Made by a program: the position numbers and the translations under genes. The notes below the pieces were generated by a model, which did no database searches, was not told the DNA's origin, and saw only the letters and a program-made list of their open reading frames with translations. DNA of 64,000 bases. Origin: Gymnothorax reevesii. Taxonomy: Eukaryota > Chordata > Actinopteri > Anguilliformes > Muraenidae. Where the stretch lies: the NCBI GenBank assembly GCA_029721435.1, contig CM056576.1, forward strand, positions 117,293,166-117,357,165, written 5' to 3'. Positions 10,380-22,560 of the stretch are shown piece by piece. How positions within the stretch are numbered: position 1 is the first letter of the stretch; each line of letters begins with the position of its first letter.

Positions 10380-11560
10380 GGTACAGTTGAAGAACCACAC
10401 GCGAGAGTCAGTAATCCAAAAAAAAATATGTATGCCTTTAATGAAGTCCGAATCAAAGCCAAAAAAAAAAAAAACACACACACACAATTGCCAAGCCACA
10501 ATACGAAATCCAAAAACAGTGTTGACTAGACCGGCAGGGGTCAGAACCAGGAAGACAGATGAGCAAAGGTTCATAAACGGTAGGCAAAAAGTTGTAGTCG
10601 ATGGTCAAAGCTAAGGGGCATACACAGGGCATCGTGGTCATACGAAAGTGGGTCGAAATCCAGAAGGACAAAAACAATACAAAAAATGGCAATGGCAAAA
10701 ATCGAAGTCTGACAAACCAGTAGAAGAAAAACAATACTCAATAGCATACAAGGCACTCTGCACAAATAAATATTCATCAACGCTCTGACAACAGCTGTGA
10801 GTGAAATGACTGCTTAAATACACACAGGGGAAGTCACATGCTACAAAGGGGAAGCAGGTGAATTGGATCAGACTAATTACTAAGGAATGAACATGAGGAA
10901 GTTCCTGATTACAAGAAATTGGCAAAAGCCAAAACGCGGACAGGTATCACAGAGACAGCCTACTGACAAACATACGGCTCCGGTTAGGGAGTTCTACCGT
11001 GCACAGAGTGAGAGGCAGAACAGTGATTAGCCAGGTGTGAAAATCTACTGAAACGCAGCAAAGTAAATTGAGTGAAGGCAAGGGGCGGAGACTAGAGCAG
11101 AGCGAGTGCTGAAAGCTTGTTAGTCAATTAGTAATGTGCAGCTATACAATCCATAGTGCTTGTTAGTAAGTTAGTACTATAAACGATGTTAGTCTTGGTT
11201 AGTATGTTTAACTAAAACAACAAACTGTTAATATTGTTAGTAAAATAGAAAAGCAAGGTAAAGGAAGTAAACGAGTTTGGAAGGAATGGCTGTAATCCCA
11301 GAAACCATGAAATCACCCGAAAGTGTGGCTCACAATACTGGGGCAGTGAGCGATCACATGACAAAAGACCAGACAGGAGGAGACAAAGTGCAATGCATGG
11401 TATGAGACAGAACACCAAAATGTAACTGAGGGAATGGTCTGTGGGAGAATATGCAGGAATAAACAGGAACAAAACATGGCATGGATCAAGACATGGCAAA
11501 ACATGAACAGAGCAAGGCAGAATCATAACAAAAATAGTGTTTAATAAAACCACTTTGTAC
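10380..11560. repeat. Unassigned interspersed repeat block
   Basis: The phrases CCGGCAGGGGTCAGAACCAG (about 10530) and GGGTCGAAATCCAGAA (about 10650), and the series of GGCATGG/ACATGGCA phrases around 11475-11515, resemble abundant fish repeats, possibly LTR-retrotransposon leader or LTR sequence. No open frame of element type, paired LTR or terminal repeat was found. Minus-strand frames here (up to 128 codons) are rich in hydrophobic residues but have no motif; I regard them as incidental. Confidence 0.35.
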
Positions 11561-14500
11561 AAAATAAATGTTTCAGCTTTAAATAAAGGTAAAGACAAAT
11601 ATGTATGAACTGTTGATTACTATAAGTTAGATTATTTTTTGGCCTGAAGTTGTTAAGCGTAGAAGAAAGTGAAAAACCATGTGCAACAAATACTCAAAGT
11701 TGATATTCTAGTTGCATATGCTCTTAGCTCAACAAAGCTTCATGGATGTTATGCACAAATGCCAATTTTCCTTTTATCATATAATACATCATCCTATTTA
11801 GGTACTGTCCCTGCCTTACTGTCAGTATGTATATGCCTGCCTCGCTGATCAGACCATGCTTTTTTTCTTTGTAAAAATAATTCTGTAATGCATGACCCAG
11901 AGCCATAAACACTGATTTTCCATGGGTATTCTGCCCAAAACATCAGCCCAAAACAACGTAAAGTTTGGCAATAGCGGTTAATTAAGATGTAAAAGGGATC
12001 AGAAGGACTCCGGCTTCATGTCATAAATGCTGATCCGCCAGTCTCAGTTTAGGACTTCAAAGTGCTGCGTGCCCCCTCTCTTGTGTTTGACATCAGCACA
12101 GGGCAGTGCATCCCTGCCGTGCATGCAAACCACTTTTATTGCCCTGTGCCGAACAAAGGCGGGCACTCAAACATCGTCATACCTGACCAGGAGGGGCAGG
12201 GCCTTGAGTGCGGTTAATCAGAGCAGCTGCGTGGGTCCTAATAGACTTCAAAAGCCAGTCACTTGATTTCAGTTTAGATGGGGAAAAGTTAATTTCAAGG
12301 TTTGTTAGTGATCCTGGAGTGAGTCTAAAGAGATTTTGCTGTGCAGGAATTCATGATCCAGATCTTTGACCACGAGGAACCCGGAGGAACGGTTGGGGGT
12401 TAAGGCCAGATAGTGGGGGAGGTGTTGGCTGCAGCCGGCCTTAGGGTGAGGGGGTCTCAGCGTACCTCTCCCCTGTGGCTCCAGGATAAAGACCCCCTGT
12501 CCCGGACAAGCCTCCATGCCACCGGTCAGGTCGAGGGGTCCTCGGTCAATTTTGGTTTTTCATGAAAAGGGATTAGTCGGCCAGCAGGAGGTATCAAAAG
12601 GTTTACTGAGAGGGGGAAATCGGAGGGAAATTTCATTGGCATCTGTGGATAATGCTGTTTACGTGATTATACATCCTGTCCTGGCTGCAGCTGGGGGAAT
12701 CCGCCTGGCTTTGCCTTTGATGCACATCTTTCTCCCCCAATACACATAAAGTGGGCTGCCACATGTGCTCTGCCATTCAAACTCCTGATAATGGGTTCTG
12801 TTGTAGATGCTGAGGGTTTATGCAGAGTTGAGGGTTTCTGTCATCGATGGTTCTGTTCCTTGATTGCTCTGTGGTTTTGTGGAGGAATTTTTCAAATAGC
12901 GCCTAAATTTCCACCCAGAGGAATACCTATAGGAGTATGTTTTTTGAATGTGTACGTGGAAACCAGTTCTTTGTACAATTTGATCAGCAACTTGATTTAA
13001 TGAACCTTGAAAAATCTGGGTTATCTGGTGTTTGCTGTGTGACCAAAGCGATTACCACACCACACCGGAACTGATCTTTTTGAGAATGAAGAATCAGATG
13101 GAAATTGCTCTATATTAGGCCTCATCTTTGCTGTGTTCCTAAAGTGCCTTAAAAATATGTGTCATTCTTAATATATGGAAGGGGGTCCTCGCCATTGGAA
13201 GGATGATGTTTCTCATTTTCCACCTGTGGTATTTTAAGTTCCTTCAGTATTCTTTATAATCTGGGCCAGCTTGTTTTTACACATGCTCTAAAGTATTGCA
13301 GTTCCTGCTCTCTTGTTCAGAATTTTAAAGTGTGTGCAACTGTCCTGGTTCTGTTGCATGACTATAGGAGATATGAGTATATCTGATGAATCTTGGACCC
13401 AGGCTCGATCTCTAGTGGCATCAGTATTATAGTCTCTACAATCATGGGCAAACAACGGCGGGCGCCGCACTACCCACTCTGACCACTGATAAGCCCATGC
13501 TTCAGACTTCTGCACATTCTGGTCCTAAAGAAGCATACTGTGAACACTTTCATGACTCTTACACTTCTAGTTGCGAAGTTCCTGTTCTTTACCTAATGTG
13601 GTGTCAATTGAGAGCTTGAATCTTGTAGAACTGTAAGCTATCTGTATTTGCAGAACTACGCAAGTGTATTCCATTATAAGGTGGAGGATAAAACTAGGTG
13701 TTTGGTTACATTGGTGGAAGGGGGAGTACCCCATATGAGTAGAATGGCAGCAAAGTAAATGGCTATTGGAGAGAAGTGTATCAGTGTATACACTGACTTC
13801 TGTGGTTGTCTGTACAGTGTGCTGTGTGTTCCGTGAAGCTGAAGAGGAATGGATGGCTGTAGAACTCCTATATCAGGTAGACAGTTGATCTTTTTTGTGT
13901 ACTACATGCCTAAATGTCAGAGATCAGACATAACCAACCCTCTTCCTGAAGGTCTATTGTTCCACAGCTCGTCACTGTAACTCCAATTTGGGACATTTGA
14001 TTGAACAGCTATTTTTTGAGTTGCTTAATGGAAAATGATAACCTTCAGGAAGCTAGACCTCTGGGGAAAGGGTTAGTCATTGGTGCAGTGGAGTTTCGCA
14101 AAGTTGTAGCATTTTGGAATGTAAATACCTGGAGATATGGAGAGATGTGCGTAGGCACGTGGTATATTATTGTAGTGTATCAAAGTTGGGGCAGAGCTAC
14201 ATGGCCCAGGGGAACAAAGGTGTACAGCTTTGGGCCCATCCCCACTCTTGAGTCATGAAGATAAGAAGTGACATGGGAAATGAGAAGGCACAATAGGCCC
14301 TCTGTTCCACATGCCCTCCTGGCTGCTGTTGATAAGGGGGGTTCTTGCGGGGGTGTGTAGAGGGAGTTTGGGGAGCGGAGTCGGGAGAGTGGCTGCAGGC
14401 TTGGCGCCATGTACCACTCTGAGACCGAGACAGACCTTTGTACCTTTGCTCCACACAGCTGGAATGATAATTGTACGGTGGAATTGATCTGAAGGTTTGC

Positions 14501-14723
14501 TTTCTTAGTGGCATCACCCTAAAACACCTTTTACCCTGTGTCGCCTGAATATTCAATGAGTAGTTGGAGCATCAGAACCAACACTGCGTGTCCACAGCAC
14601 ACAATAATTCAACAGTCAATATCCTCTGCCTTTTTGATCAAGGCCTAACATGTTCCTGTCTTGAGTTTCAATGCTTTAGTTGATATTGGATGGTTGGTTG
14701 CTGGTTCTCAAAGGTATTTGAAT
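11561..14723. other. Non-coding; nothing recognised
   Basis: About 3 kb without a supportable gene, RNA or element. 12300-12780 and 14200-14450 are more GC-rich, with overlapping open frames on both strands up to about 119 codons, none with a recognisable domain. Confidence 0.4.
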
Positions 14724-14890
14724 TTGGGGCTGGGTGATATTGACAAAATGAAATATCACCATATTTTTGACTGAATACCTAGATATTGATATTTTTGCAA
14801 TATTGCAGGGATAAATTTCTGTGGTTAAAAAAAATATTTACACAATGTGATTTTTGATAAACAATCATTAGTAATGAGCAGAGAATCCAG
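14724..14890. repeat. Fragment of a fish interspersed repeat (GGGCTGGGTGATAT type)
   Basis: The sequence starts with GGGCTGGGTGATATTGAC and continues with TATCACCATATTTTTGAC and ACACAATGTGATTTTTGATA, phrases I recognise from a dispersed fish repeat. The right boundary is unclear because decay or other insertions follow. Confidence 0.4.
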
Positions 14891-15012
14891 TCCCAAGTGC
14901 CATGTGACAAACTTTTGGTGCAAGATCTTGTTTTTTTCATGGCAATGGAGGTTATTTACTGGAAATCCTTCCAAAAATTTTTAAATTCAGTGAATGGCGT
15001 CTGATCATAGTA

Positions 15013-15170
15013 CAAAACCCAAAACCAGTGAAGTTGGCACGTTATGTAAATCGTAGATAAAAACAGAATACAATGATTTGCAAATCCTTTTCAACCTATA
15101 TTTAATTGAATACACTGCAAAGACAAGTTACTTAATGTTCGAACAGGTAAACTTTGTAATTTTTTGCAAC
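15013..15170 (+). repeat. Left terminal inverted repeat of the Tc1-like element
   Basis: It pairs with 16461-16618. Shared internal phrases include AATACAATGATTTGCAAATC and CACTGCAAAGACAAG. Transposase-binding sites would be expected in it, but none is marked by a clear direct-repeat pattern by eye. Confidence 0.9.
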
Positions 15171-15375
15171 TATTAGCTCATTTGGAATTTTATGCCTGCA
15201 CCATGTTTCAAAAAAGCTGGCACAAGTGGCAAAAAAGACTGAGAGAGTTGAGGAATGCTCATCAAACACTTATTTGGAACATCCCACAGGTGAACGGGCT
15301 AATTGGGAACAGGTGGGTGCCATGATTGGGTATAAAAGCAGCTTCCCTGAAATGCTCAGTCATTAACAAACAAGG

Positions 15376-16398
15376 ATGGGGCGAGGGTCACCACTTAGTG
15401 AACAAATGCGTAAGCTGATTGTCGAACAGTTTAAAAACAACATTCCTCAACGAGCTATTGCAAGAAATTTAGGGATTTCATCATCTACGGTTCGTAATAT
15501 CATCAAAAGGTTCGGAGAATCTGGAGAAATCACTGCATGTAAGCGACTAGGCAGAAAACCAACATTGAATGCCCGTGACCTTCGATCCCTCAGGCGGTAC
15601 TGCATCAAAAACCGACATCAGTGTGTAAAGGACATCACCACATGGGCTCAGGACCACTTCAGAAAACCACTGTCAGTAACTACAGTTCGTCGCTACATCT
15701 GCAAGTGCAAGTTAAAACTCTACAATGCAAAGCGAAAGCCATTTATCAACAGCACTCAGAAATGCCACCGGCTTCACTGGGCCCAAGCTCATTTAAGATG
15801 GAGTGATGGTAAGTGGAAAAGTGTTTTGTGGTCTGACGAGTCCACATTTCTAATTGTTTTTGGAAACTGTGGACGTCGTGTCCTCCGGACCAAAGAGGAA
15901 AAGAACCATCCGGACTGTTATAGGTGCAAAGTTCAAAAGCCAGCATCTGTGATGGTATGGGGGTGTATTAGTGCCCAAGCCATGGGCAACTTACTCATAT
16001 GTGAAGGCACCATTAATGCTGAAAGGTACAAACAGGTTTTGGAGCAACATATGTTGCCATCCAAGCAACGTCTTTTTCATGGACGCCCCTGCTTATTTCA
16101 GCAAGACAATGCCAAGCCACTTTCTGCACGTGTTACAACAGCATGGCTCCGTAGTAAAAGAGTGTGGGTACTAGACTGGCCTGCCTGTCGTCCAGACCTG
16201 TCTCCCATTGAAAATGTGTGGCACATTATGAAGCGTAAAATACGACATCCGAGACCCCGGACTGTTGAACAACTTAAGTTGTACATCAAGCAAGAATGGG
16301 AAAGAGTTCCACCAGAAAAGCTTCAAAAATTGGTCTCCTCAGTTCCCAAACGTTTACTGAGTGTCGTTAAAAGGAAAGGCGATGTAACACAGTGGTAA
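15376..16398 (+). CDS. Tc1-like DD34E transposase, intact reading frame
   Basis: A 340-residue transposase that would bind the element's inverted repeats and catalyse cut-and-paste insertion at TA sites. Length is normal for Tc1-like enzymes. Residues 13-46 and about 66-113 form the paired helix-turn-helix region, separated by a GRKP motif (59-62) resembling the family's AT-hook-like GRPR. The catalytic triad is present: D154 in LWSDES, D244 in FQQDNA and E279 in SPIENVW, with exactly 34 residues between the last two (DD34E). The start is the first Met after the leader, with the familiar MGRGSPLSEQ opening. Related fish copies, as I recall them, have His near position 249 and Ser at 272; this copy has Leu249 and Arg272, which could reduce activity. 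No stops or frameshifts are present. It is the only gene of its element and is unrelated to host genes nearby. Confidence 0.95.
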   Translation: MGRGSPLSEQMRKLIVEQFKNNIPQRAIARNLGISSSTVRNIIKRFGESGEITACKRLGRKPTLNARDLRSLRRYCIKNRHQCVKDITTWAQDHFRKPLSVTTVRRYICKCKLKLYNAKRKPFINSTQKCHRLHWAQAHLRWSDGKWKSVLWSDESTFLIVFGNCGRRVLRTKEEKNHPDCYRCKVQKPASVMVWGCISAQAMGNLLICEGTINAERYKQVLEQHMLPSKQRLFHGRPCLFQQDNAKPLSARVTTAWLRSKRVWVLDWPACRPDLSPIENVWHIMKRKIRHPRPRTVEQLKLYIKQEWERVPPEKLQKLVSSVPKRLLSVVKRKGDVTQW

Positions 16399-16460
16399 AA
16401 AGGCCCCTGTGCCGACTTTTTTGCAATTTGTTGCTGCCTTTAAATTCTAAGTTAATGATT

Positions 16461-16618
16461 ATTTGCAAAAAAAAAAAAAGTTTCTCAGTTTGAACATTAA
16501 ACATCTTGTCTTTGCAGTGTATTCAGTTGAAAATAAGTTGAAAAGGATTTGCAAATCATTGTATTCTGTTTTTATCTCCGATTTACATAACGAGCCAACT
16601 TCACTGGTTTTGGGTTTG
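16461..16618 (-). repeat. Right terminal inverted repeat of the Tc1-like element
   Basis: It is the reverse complement of 15013-15170 with scattered substitutions. A run of 13 A (16467-16479) replaces part of the corresponding inner sequence of the left arm. Confidence 0.9.
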
Positions 16619-16620
16619 TA

Positions 16621-16870
16621 TTAAAGGTCCAGTGTGTAAAATTTTTAGTTACCAAACCAGTTCATTACCAAAATCTGTGTTGCCTGTTCACAAACTTGTC
16701 CTTTTTTATGAATCTTTACCAGCACCATCAATTCCAAGTATTCCTACTGGCTTGAAATTTTACATTTGCACATGCATGGACTGGGGTAGACGGTCGATAT
16801 GCATGCGTCATAGAAACAAGGTTCCTGTAATTAACAATAAACAGCACTAAGTTAAAGAGTTAGAATATAT
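16621..16870. repeat. Fragment of a fish interspersed repeat
   Basis: It begins TTAAAGGTCCAGTGTGTAAA immediately after the Tc1-like element, a start I recognise from a dispersed fish repeat (possibly Harbinger-like). The right end is not defined. Confidence 0.35.
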
Positions 16871-17387
16871 ACACACACGTAAATGCGGGAGATAAGTCTA
16901 TACAAGACTACAGGCATGTGGCTTACAAGACTTCGTAAAGACTAAGTGCGAAGCTCAGTTTTAAATAGCCCAACACTACTACACAGTGGAAATGAACAGC
17001 AGCTGCATACAATGATTCTCGGGCTGAAAATGAGGTCCAGGAGTTTGAAGGCTGGATGCGTGGCCTTATAACTATCTATTCTACAATTTGCGAAATGAAA
17101 TCCTGGAGTGTTTTTTTTTACCACTCAAAGCATCCTCCTCAAACAACATGCTCTCCAAAAAAGAAATAGAAAAAATAGCATAAGCCCTCAACCAGGTGGA
17201 TTTTTAACGTTGCATCAAACATTGTTTATTGCCCTGACAGTGTGCATTTTCAACTAAAAATATTTTCTTATAGCTAGTTCCACATGAAGGGCAATACATT
17301 TCGATTTCATCTCTCTCTCCGAAGGTTTTCTTGAAATGCCAATAATTGAGGCACACGTTTTTGGGAAAAAAAAATTATTTTAAGAAA
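16871..17387. other. Non-coding; nothing recognised
   Basis: No supportable feature. Confidence 0.4.
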
Positions 17388-17411
17388 CCCCCCCCCCCCC
17401 CCCCCCCCCCC
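17388..17411. repeat. Homopolymer of 24 C
   Basis: An uninterrupted run of 24 C on the plus strand, unusually long for a C homopolymer; its length may be uncertain in assembly. Confidence 0.95.
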
Positions 17412-20400
17412 TTAATTGCTTTCTATAAATTTCAGGTAACATTTTTGTTAATATTTTGCAAAAAGAAAAAAAAATTTTGGAGAATTAACAGCAATCACAA
17501 ATTTTCATAGCCTGTTTAGCTAATGTTTATCTAGGGTACCAATATTAGCGGAAGGCACTGTATGCTTAATCATATCAATAATGGGCACCAGTATAATGGA
17601 TGAACCCTACTAGCACACTGCCTTGCAAATGCATATAACTGAATCTTCTTTCATCCCATTTGTGTGGTTTAAGTAAGGAATACAATATTTAAGCATTTTG
17701 CATGGTTAGTTTTTGAGACAGCTAAGCCAGCAGTCCATTAAGGTCCACCAGCTTATATACCCCACAAATGCGCTCTATTGAACTTTTTCATGTAAACTTT
17801 ATTATTAATTAATTGATTTAGTTGGTGCCCCAATTTTCTGATTATACATCAATTAAGCCAGTTTGAGCCACAAACACATCCCAACTTCATTCATCTCAAG
17901 TGCTTTGCTGTGGTGCTTTACCATTTGCCTTGGAGTAGGGGGGTCAGGATATTAATGAAGTCAAACAATCTCACTGCAAGGGTTGCATTTGAGGCCCTTC
18001 TTAGCACTGCTAGTTGCTTCTTGCCATGTCTTTTGTCCCAGGGCCTAATCGAGTTATCAACAAATTTCCCATCGGGGGCCCTGGCTGACAGTCTATGAAA
18101 GACCGACCTTGGACGACAAATTTCTCGCATCAGGATATCAGTGCTGTCCTGGGACCCGGGATGAAAGGTACCTGCAACCTGTGGGGGCGACCTCTACCCA
18201 CTGCCCTGCTGGGTCCAGCTCTCACACTGGGCTGTTTCATACCCTCTCGTCCTGGTCAGTTTAATAGAGGGGCATACGAAGGATATGGAACAGGAGCATA
18301 CGGTTTCTGCTGGCTTCACCGCACACTCTAAACAACGGCATCTCAAGCTACTGCTCACTCATCTTGAATTAACATCTTGAATGCTTAACTCATTCCCTAT
18401 GGAATACTTTTGTATAAAATTGCCTCGTTTGTATGGAATACATTAAACAAAAATTCCACAATGTAAAGTATTGAAGTACAGGAGGCCCATGACCGAGATC
18501 GTCAACTGATTTTGTGTTTTCATCAGACTGCGAATGGTCATCCACACCGCTGGCACCGGCTTACTGTATGGAAGGGTAGAATTTGGCACACCATTGGCAG
18601 CGGCTTGCCGTACGGAATGAGTTAAAGAAAGATATTGGCAGACAAGTTTCTTGGTGAGAGGAAGATGGGGATTCCTATGAATCCCAAACACCTGCTGCGC
18701 CTCACACTCCAGTGTCATTCCAGTAGTGGGGATGTACCAGTAGAAGTATTGGCTTGCTAATGCGGTGTGCACTGGAACCTTCATGGAAATTGATACAGTA
18801 AATTAATAGCGATCTCAATGCAAACAAATACAAAATTTATTCCTGTTATGCTCTCAAGAGCTTTATTATTGTCACTTGTTGAATTAAATGTTTTTTAAAA
18901 AAGCCTCTGATTAAAATGAAATCAGAAAATGAAATCAGTTAGGTATTTTTACATTTGTTCTGTACACTATTATTTGTTACTCATTTCTGTTATTCAAATT
19001 GCATGCTGTCTTTATTTTGCAGTTTTGTAAATATATACACTAGACATAAAATTCTGTGAACATATTATTTGTTTGCAGCCTGAGCTTGAAAACCAAATAC
19101 TCTGAAAATGTTTTTGAATTTTGCAGAAGAGACAATGTGTTCTCTTCTTCTAATATTCTTTTAGATAAGATCCAGATAACTTCTAAGAAACTGAGAAATG
19201 CACATGAAATTTATTTATGTGCATATTTTGGGCAAATATAATTCCAAGTGAATGCAATAAAGACCCTTTCTAAATTCAGACATGGATCACTATAACCACT
19301 TGATGCTTTTTAAAGTAAAAATAATATTAAGTTTCATTTACAAGATTGCAGTTGATATATTTTCTCAGAATCTGTCTTAAATGTGTCTTTTCTGAGTAAT
19401 TTTAGAAAAAAGCTGACGAAAAGTTAAAAAAAAAAGAAAAAAGAAAAAACAACAAAAAACTGCCAAGGGCAAGAAGAAAATGCCTTGCATGTCTCATACA
19501 AAAGCATATTGTTTGTATTAAAGAAGAAAAGGCGATATAACAAAGGCTGAGCTGTGCTGGACCGGACTGTGATGAAGTCCAAAGAGCCTAACTCACGCCT
19601 CAAAACGGCCAAACTATAAATCATCTTTGCGGCTGCTGTAAGCCCCATTTATTAAGTGCGCGCCCTGTGTCCAGACTGGTCTCTGACCCTTGGCCTGGCC
19701 AGAGTAGGCCAGCTAATGAGGATAGCTGGTCAGTGTTGCAGCCCCGGCTGGCTTATCTAGCTACCTTCTGCCCTGGACAATACAATTGGACACAGCTCTC
19801 AGGATGATGGAGAGTACCAGGTTTTCAGGGCTGATCACTGAGAAGAACCCCATCTTACGATGTGACCCCTCCAGTTTTTGGGCAAAATGACCTAAAGGCC
19901 TTCTTTCAAAGACCGCAAAATTTTGCAGCTTGACCATGGGCCAGCATTTTTCTCGAAGGTCACAGGACAACCTAAGCACGCAGCTGTGCATACTGCCCTC
20001 CCAAGAATCTCTACAAAATGACCGCATTATTGTGATCAGGAATTTCACTCTGAAGAATTTGTTGGTAGTTTTTTTCCGATTCATGAATGTCTGTTTGTGC
20101 CTCACTCTAAGTTTGGTCTAATAACTTGAAACTATTAAGAAAAGCTTGCCTCAGTAACTCTCTTGCACTCAACACCAAAATGTTAATATGCTTTTAACTT
20201 GCTTTAACGAGAAATTATATGGTAAATGAACAGGCTTCAATTATTTTCTGTCTAACATGAATCATACCCTTGCTTTGTGATTTATCTAAACTTACTGGGT
20301 TAATCTCCTGCTCTCTTTTCACAGACAGATGGCAGAGCTGAAAATTAAGTGCTAACGTGGACACCTTTCCAACTGTGTGTCCCTGTCCCCTGTAATTGCA

Positions 20401-22000
20401 TCAGAGGACAAAACCCACACAGTGTGAGAATTCTCCATGTCATGAGAAAAATGCAATCGTCCATGCCAGCGCGTACCTCATAACACTCACTGATGTTAAC
20501 CCACAAATACAATGCATCTCTCTCACATTAGGGTCAAGATATACGGTGTAACATCATACAATAAAGTGTACTGCTAAAAGTTATGCAAGCACATTTCACC
20601 ATAAATGGAAAGGGCGATGTTACTGCAGCACTGGATCTTGCTGTAACCACAAAATGTGAGGGTTTAATCCTTCCCTAATGACCAATATGCAACTTTTCAT
20701 TTCCATTATTAAAATGTTCGAGAGACCAATAGAAATTCAGATTTGTGCACCAAATACAATAACTACAGACGCATTTATTCATTTTCATCTCACTTGCCTG
20801 TTAGGACACATCCAAAAGAGTTTTTTTTTTCCTTTGCAAGCTTGACATTGGCTACCGATAACATTGCATATGCCAGTTCAATCGAGTTTATGTGTTACAA
20901 TTAATTACTTAGCCCCAGCTTTTGATTAGAAAAAATGCAGACGCAACTGCCTGTTTAATTGGCTTCCTGCCAGGTTTGTTTGGGAGAAAAAATAAACTAT
21001 TGCACACAGTGCTCTGTACTAGCTGCAGCTGGCAATGATGCTAGGCAGCGTCTCATCCAAGACTCCAGTGATAGTTTGGCAGAAACTGGCTTACAGACAG
21101 CTGGCTCAAAAGCAGTTTGCTTTCGAAATAGTACTCTGCTTCCATGAAAGAAATCATAAGCAATGTTGATCAAATGTATTTATTGTGGAAATGGCACTAT
21201 CTAATGAATTAACTAATTTCTGATCAGATTTAATTAGAGTGCATAAATTTATCATAAACAATGCAGAAGCCCTGTCAATGACAAAATCCATCCATGGGTA
21301 TAAAGCTTATTTGTTTACTGTGTTAGCAAGTTATACGGTTTGAACCAGGGCCAGGATGAGTATGCGAGTCACGAACATAGTTAGCAATTATGCTTTTGGT
21401 AAACGTACCCCTGGTCTGACTCCGTTGGCACCACTCATAGAATGTGTTTTGGCCGATAATTAAAACGTGTTCAGAACTAATATGCTAAAAATCTCACCAA
21501 ATGCCAAATCCCTGTTATTTTCACATCTCTTTTTTAAACTGTCATTGTACAACCGCACTTGTTTTACAATTTTGCGACCCTATTTGTTCTGCAAAGTGGT
21601 ACTTTGAGGTCCTAGAATGGTGTTGGTCTGTGCTCTAAATGATCCAATTTTAGCTCATTACAAGTGAGAATGGGCTAATTGACAAATAATAAATAGCTCA
21701 GGTCTCACAAGTATGTTAATTGGCGTTTTTTTCTTCATCTTCTCCGTTAGACAGTTTTTGAAATTCACTTTTTAGTGTTTCTTGACTGTGCCATGTTTGA
21801 AATATGCAAAGTAATTTTTGCACAAATGATTGAATGGCTTTAAAGACAATTCTATTTGGAGTTAGATGCTGTGACTCATAAGTTGTTTCCTTGGTTATTC
21901 CTGGACGTTTTCATTTTTATGCCATCCTTTGAGCCCCCTACACATGAATGCAGATTGATCGAGATGTTCCCTCCAAAACTCAATTTGGCTGAAGAGGGAT
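17412..22000. other. Non-coding stretch with few repeats
   Basis: No host gene, RNA gene or mobile element is supported across about 4.6 kb. 18540-18625 contains a degenerate local duplication (GGCACCGGCTTACTGTATGG and GGCAGCGGCTTGCCGTACGG). 19427-19460 is a purine-rich run. 19650-20060 and 18000-18330 are repeat-free, mixed-composition blocks that could be conserved non-coding sequence. Confidence 0.4.
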
Positions 22001-22560
22001 TGTTTCATTCCATTATGTGAAATTGTCATTTTTTAGGCAAGTTCAACGTGAGTAATTGGAGACCATCACTCATCTGAAGGAACAGTTTGTTCGGGGCCCT
22101 GACAATTTTTTTTACGGCACTTACGACACATAACGCCTCATAAACCCTGCTGGACCTATGCCCCTAAACCAATGAGAGACAAGAAAAGAGTGAACATTTC
22201 CTTCCTGGCTTTGGCTGAAGAGCCATAAAGAAGTGGACAGCTCAGCATCTGCTGTTCTAATTATTAAACATGGCTTTAATTGAGGAATCTGGTATTGAAT
22301 GTTCGGAGCCGGGGCACAGACAGAGATGGATGGACCTGGTCAATGGCTTCTACAGGGACAGGAGCCCCTGAACCTTATCTTTAACCTTCAGTAGCCAATC
22401 AATTTGCTCTGGGCCATTACTCATCTCCCATGCCTGACATGTAAACCCTCCGGGCTAGGGTCAGTGAGCAGTCCAGCAATATGCGCGGGTTTATAAATAA
22501 CAATCCGTAAGACTCATAATCTTAATTAATGCCTTGGACATGGGAAGGATGTATGTTATA
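22001..22560. promoter_or_regulatory. Candidate conserved non-coding block
   Basis: The block is free of repeat signatures and of open frames. It contains several AT-core homeodomain-type words (TAATTA, TAATTG, TTAATTAA near 22260-22530). This pattern suits developmental enhancers, but comparison with other fish is needed; the call is inference only. Confidence 0.25.

Larger units (their letters stand above)
15011..16620 (+). mobile_element. Structurally complete Tc1-like transposon
   Basis: TA dinucleotides flank the element at 15011-15012 and 16619-16620, giving about 1606 bp between them. The termini are long inverted repeats (about 15013-15170 and 16461-16618) beginning CAAA(A)CCCAAAACCAGTGA and remaining very similar for about 140 bp, with the differences mainly at the inner ends. 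The transposase gene lies between them in one uninterrupted frame. The high match between arms and the intact frame point to a young copy. It is inserted directly beside another repeat that begins at 16621. Confidence 0.95.

Noticed and set aside
10356..11598. Hydrophobic minus-strand frames as membrane proteins
   Set aside because: They lie in interspersed-repeat-like, low-complexity DNA, overlap each other and show no family motif.
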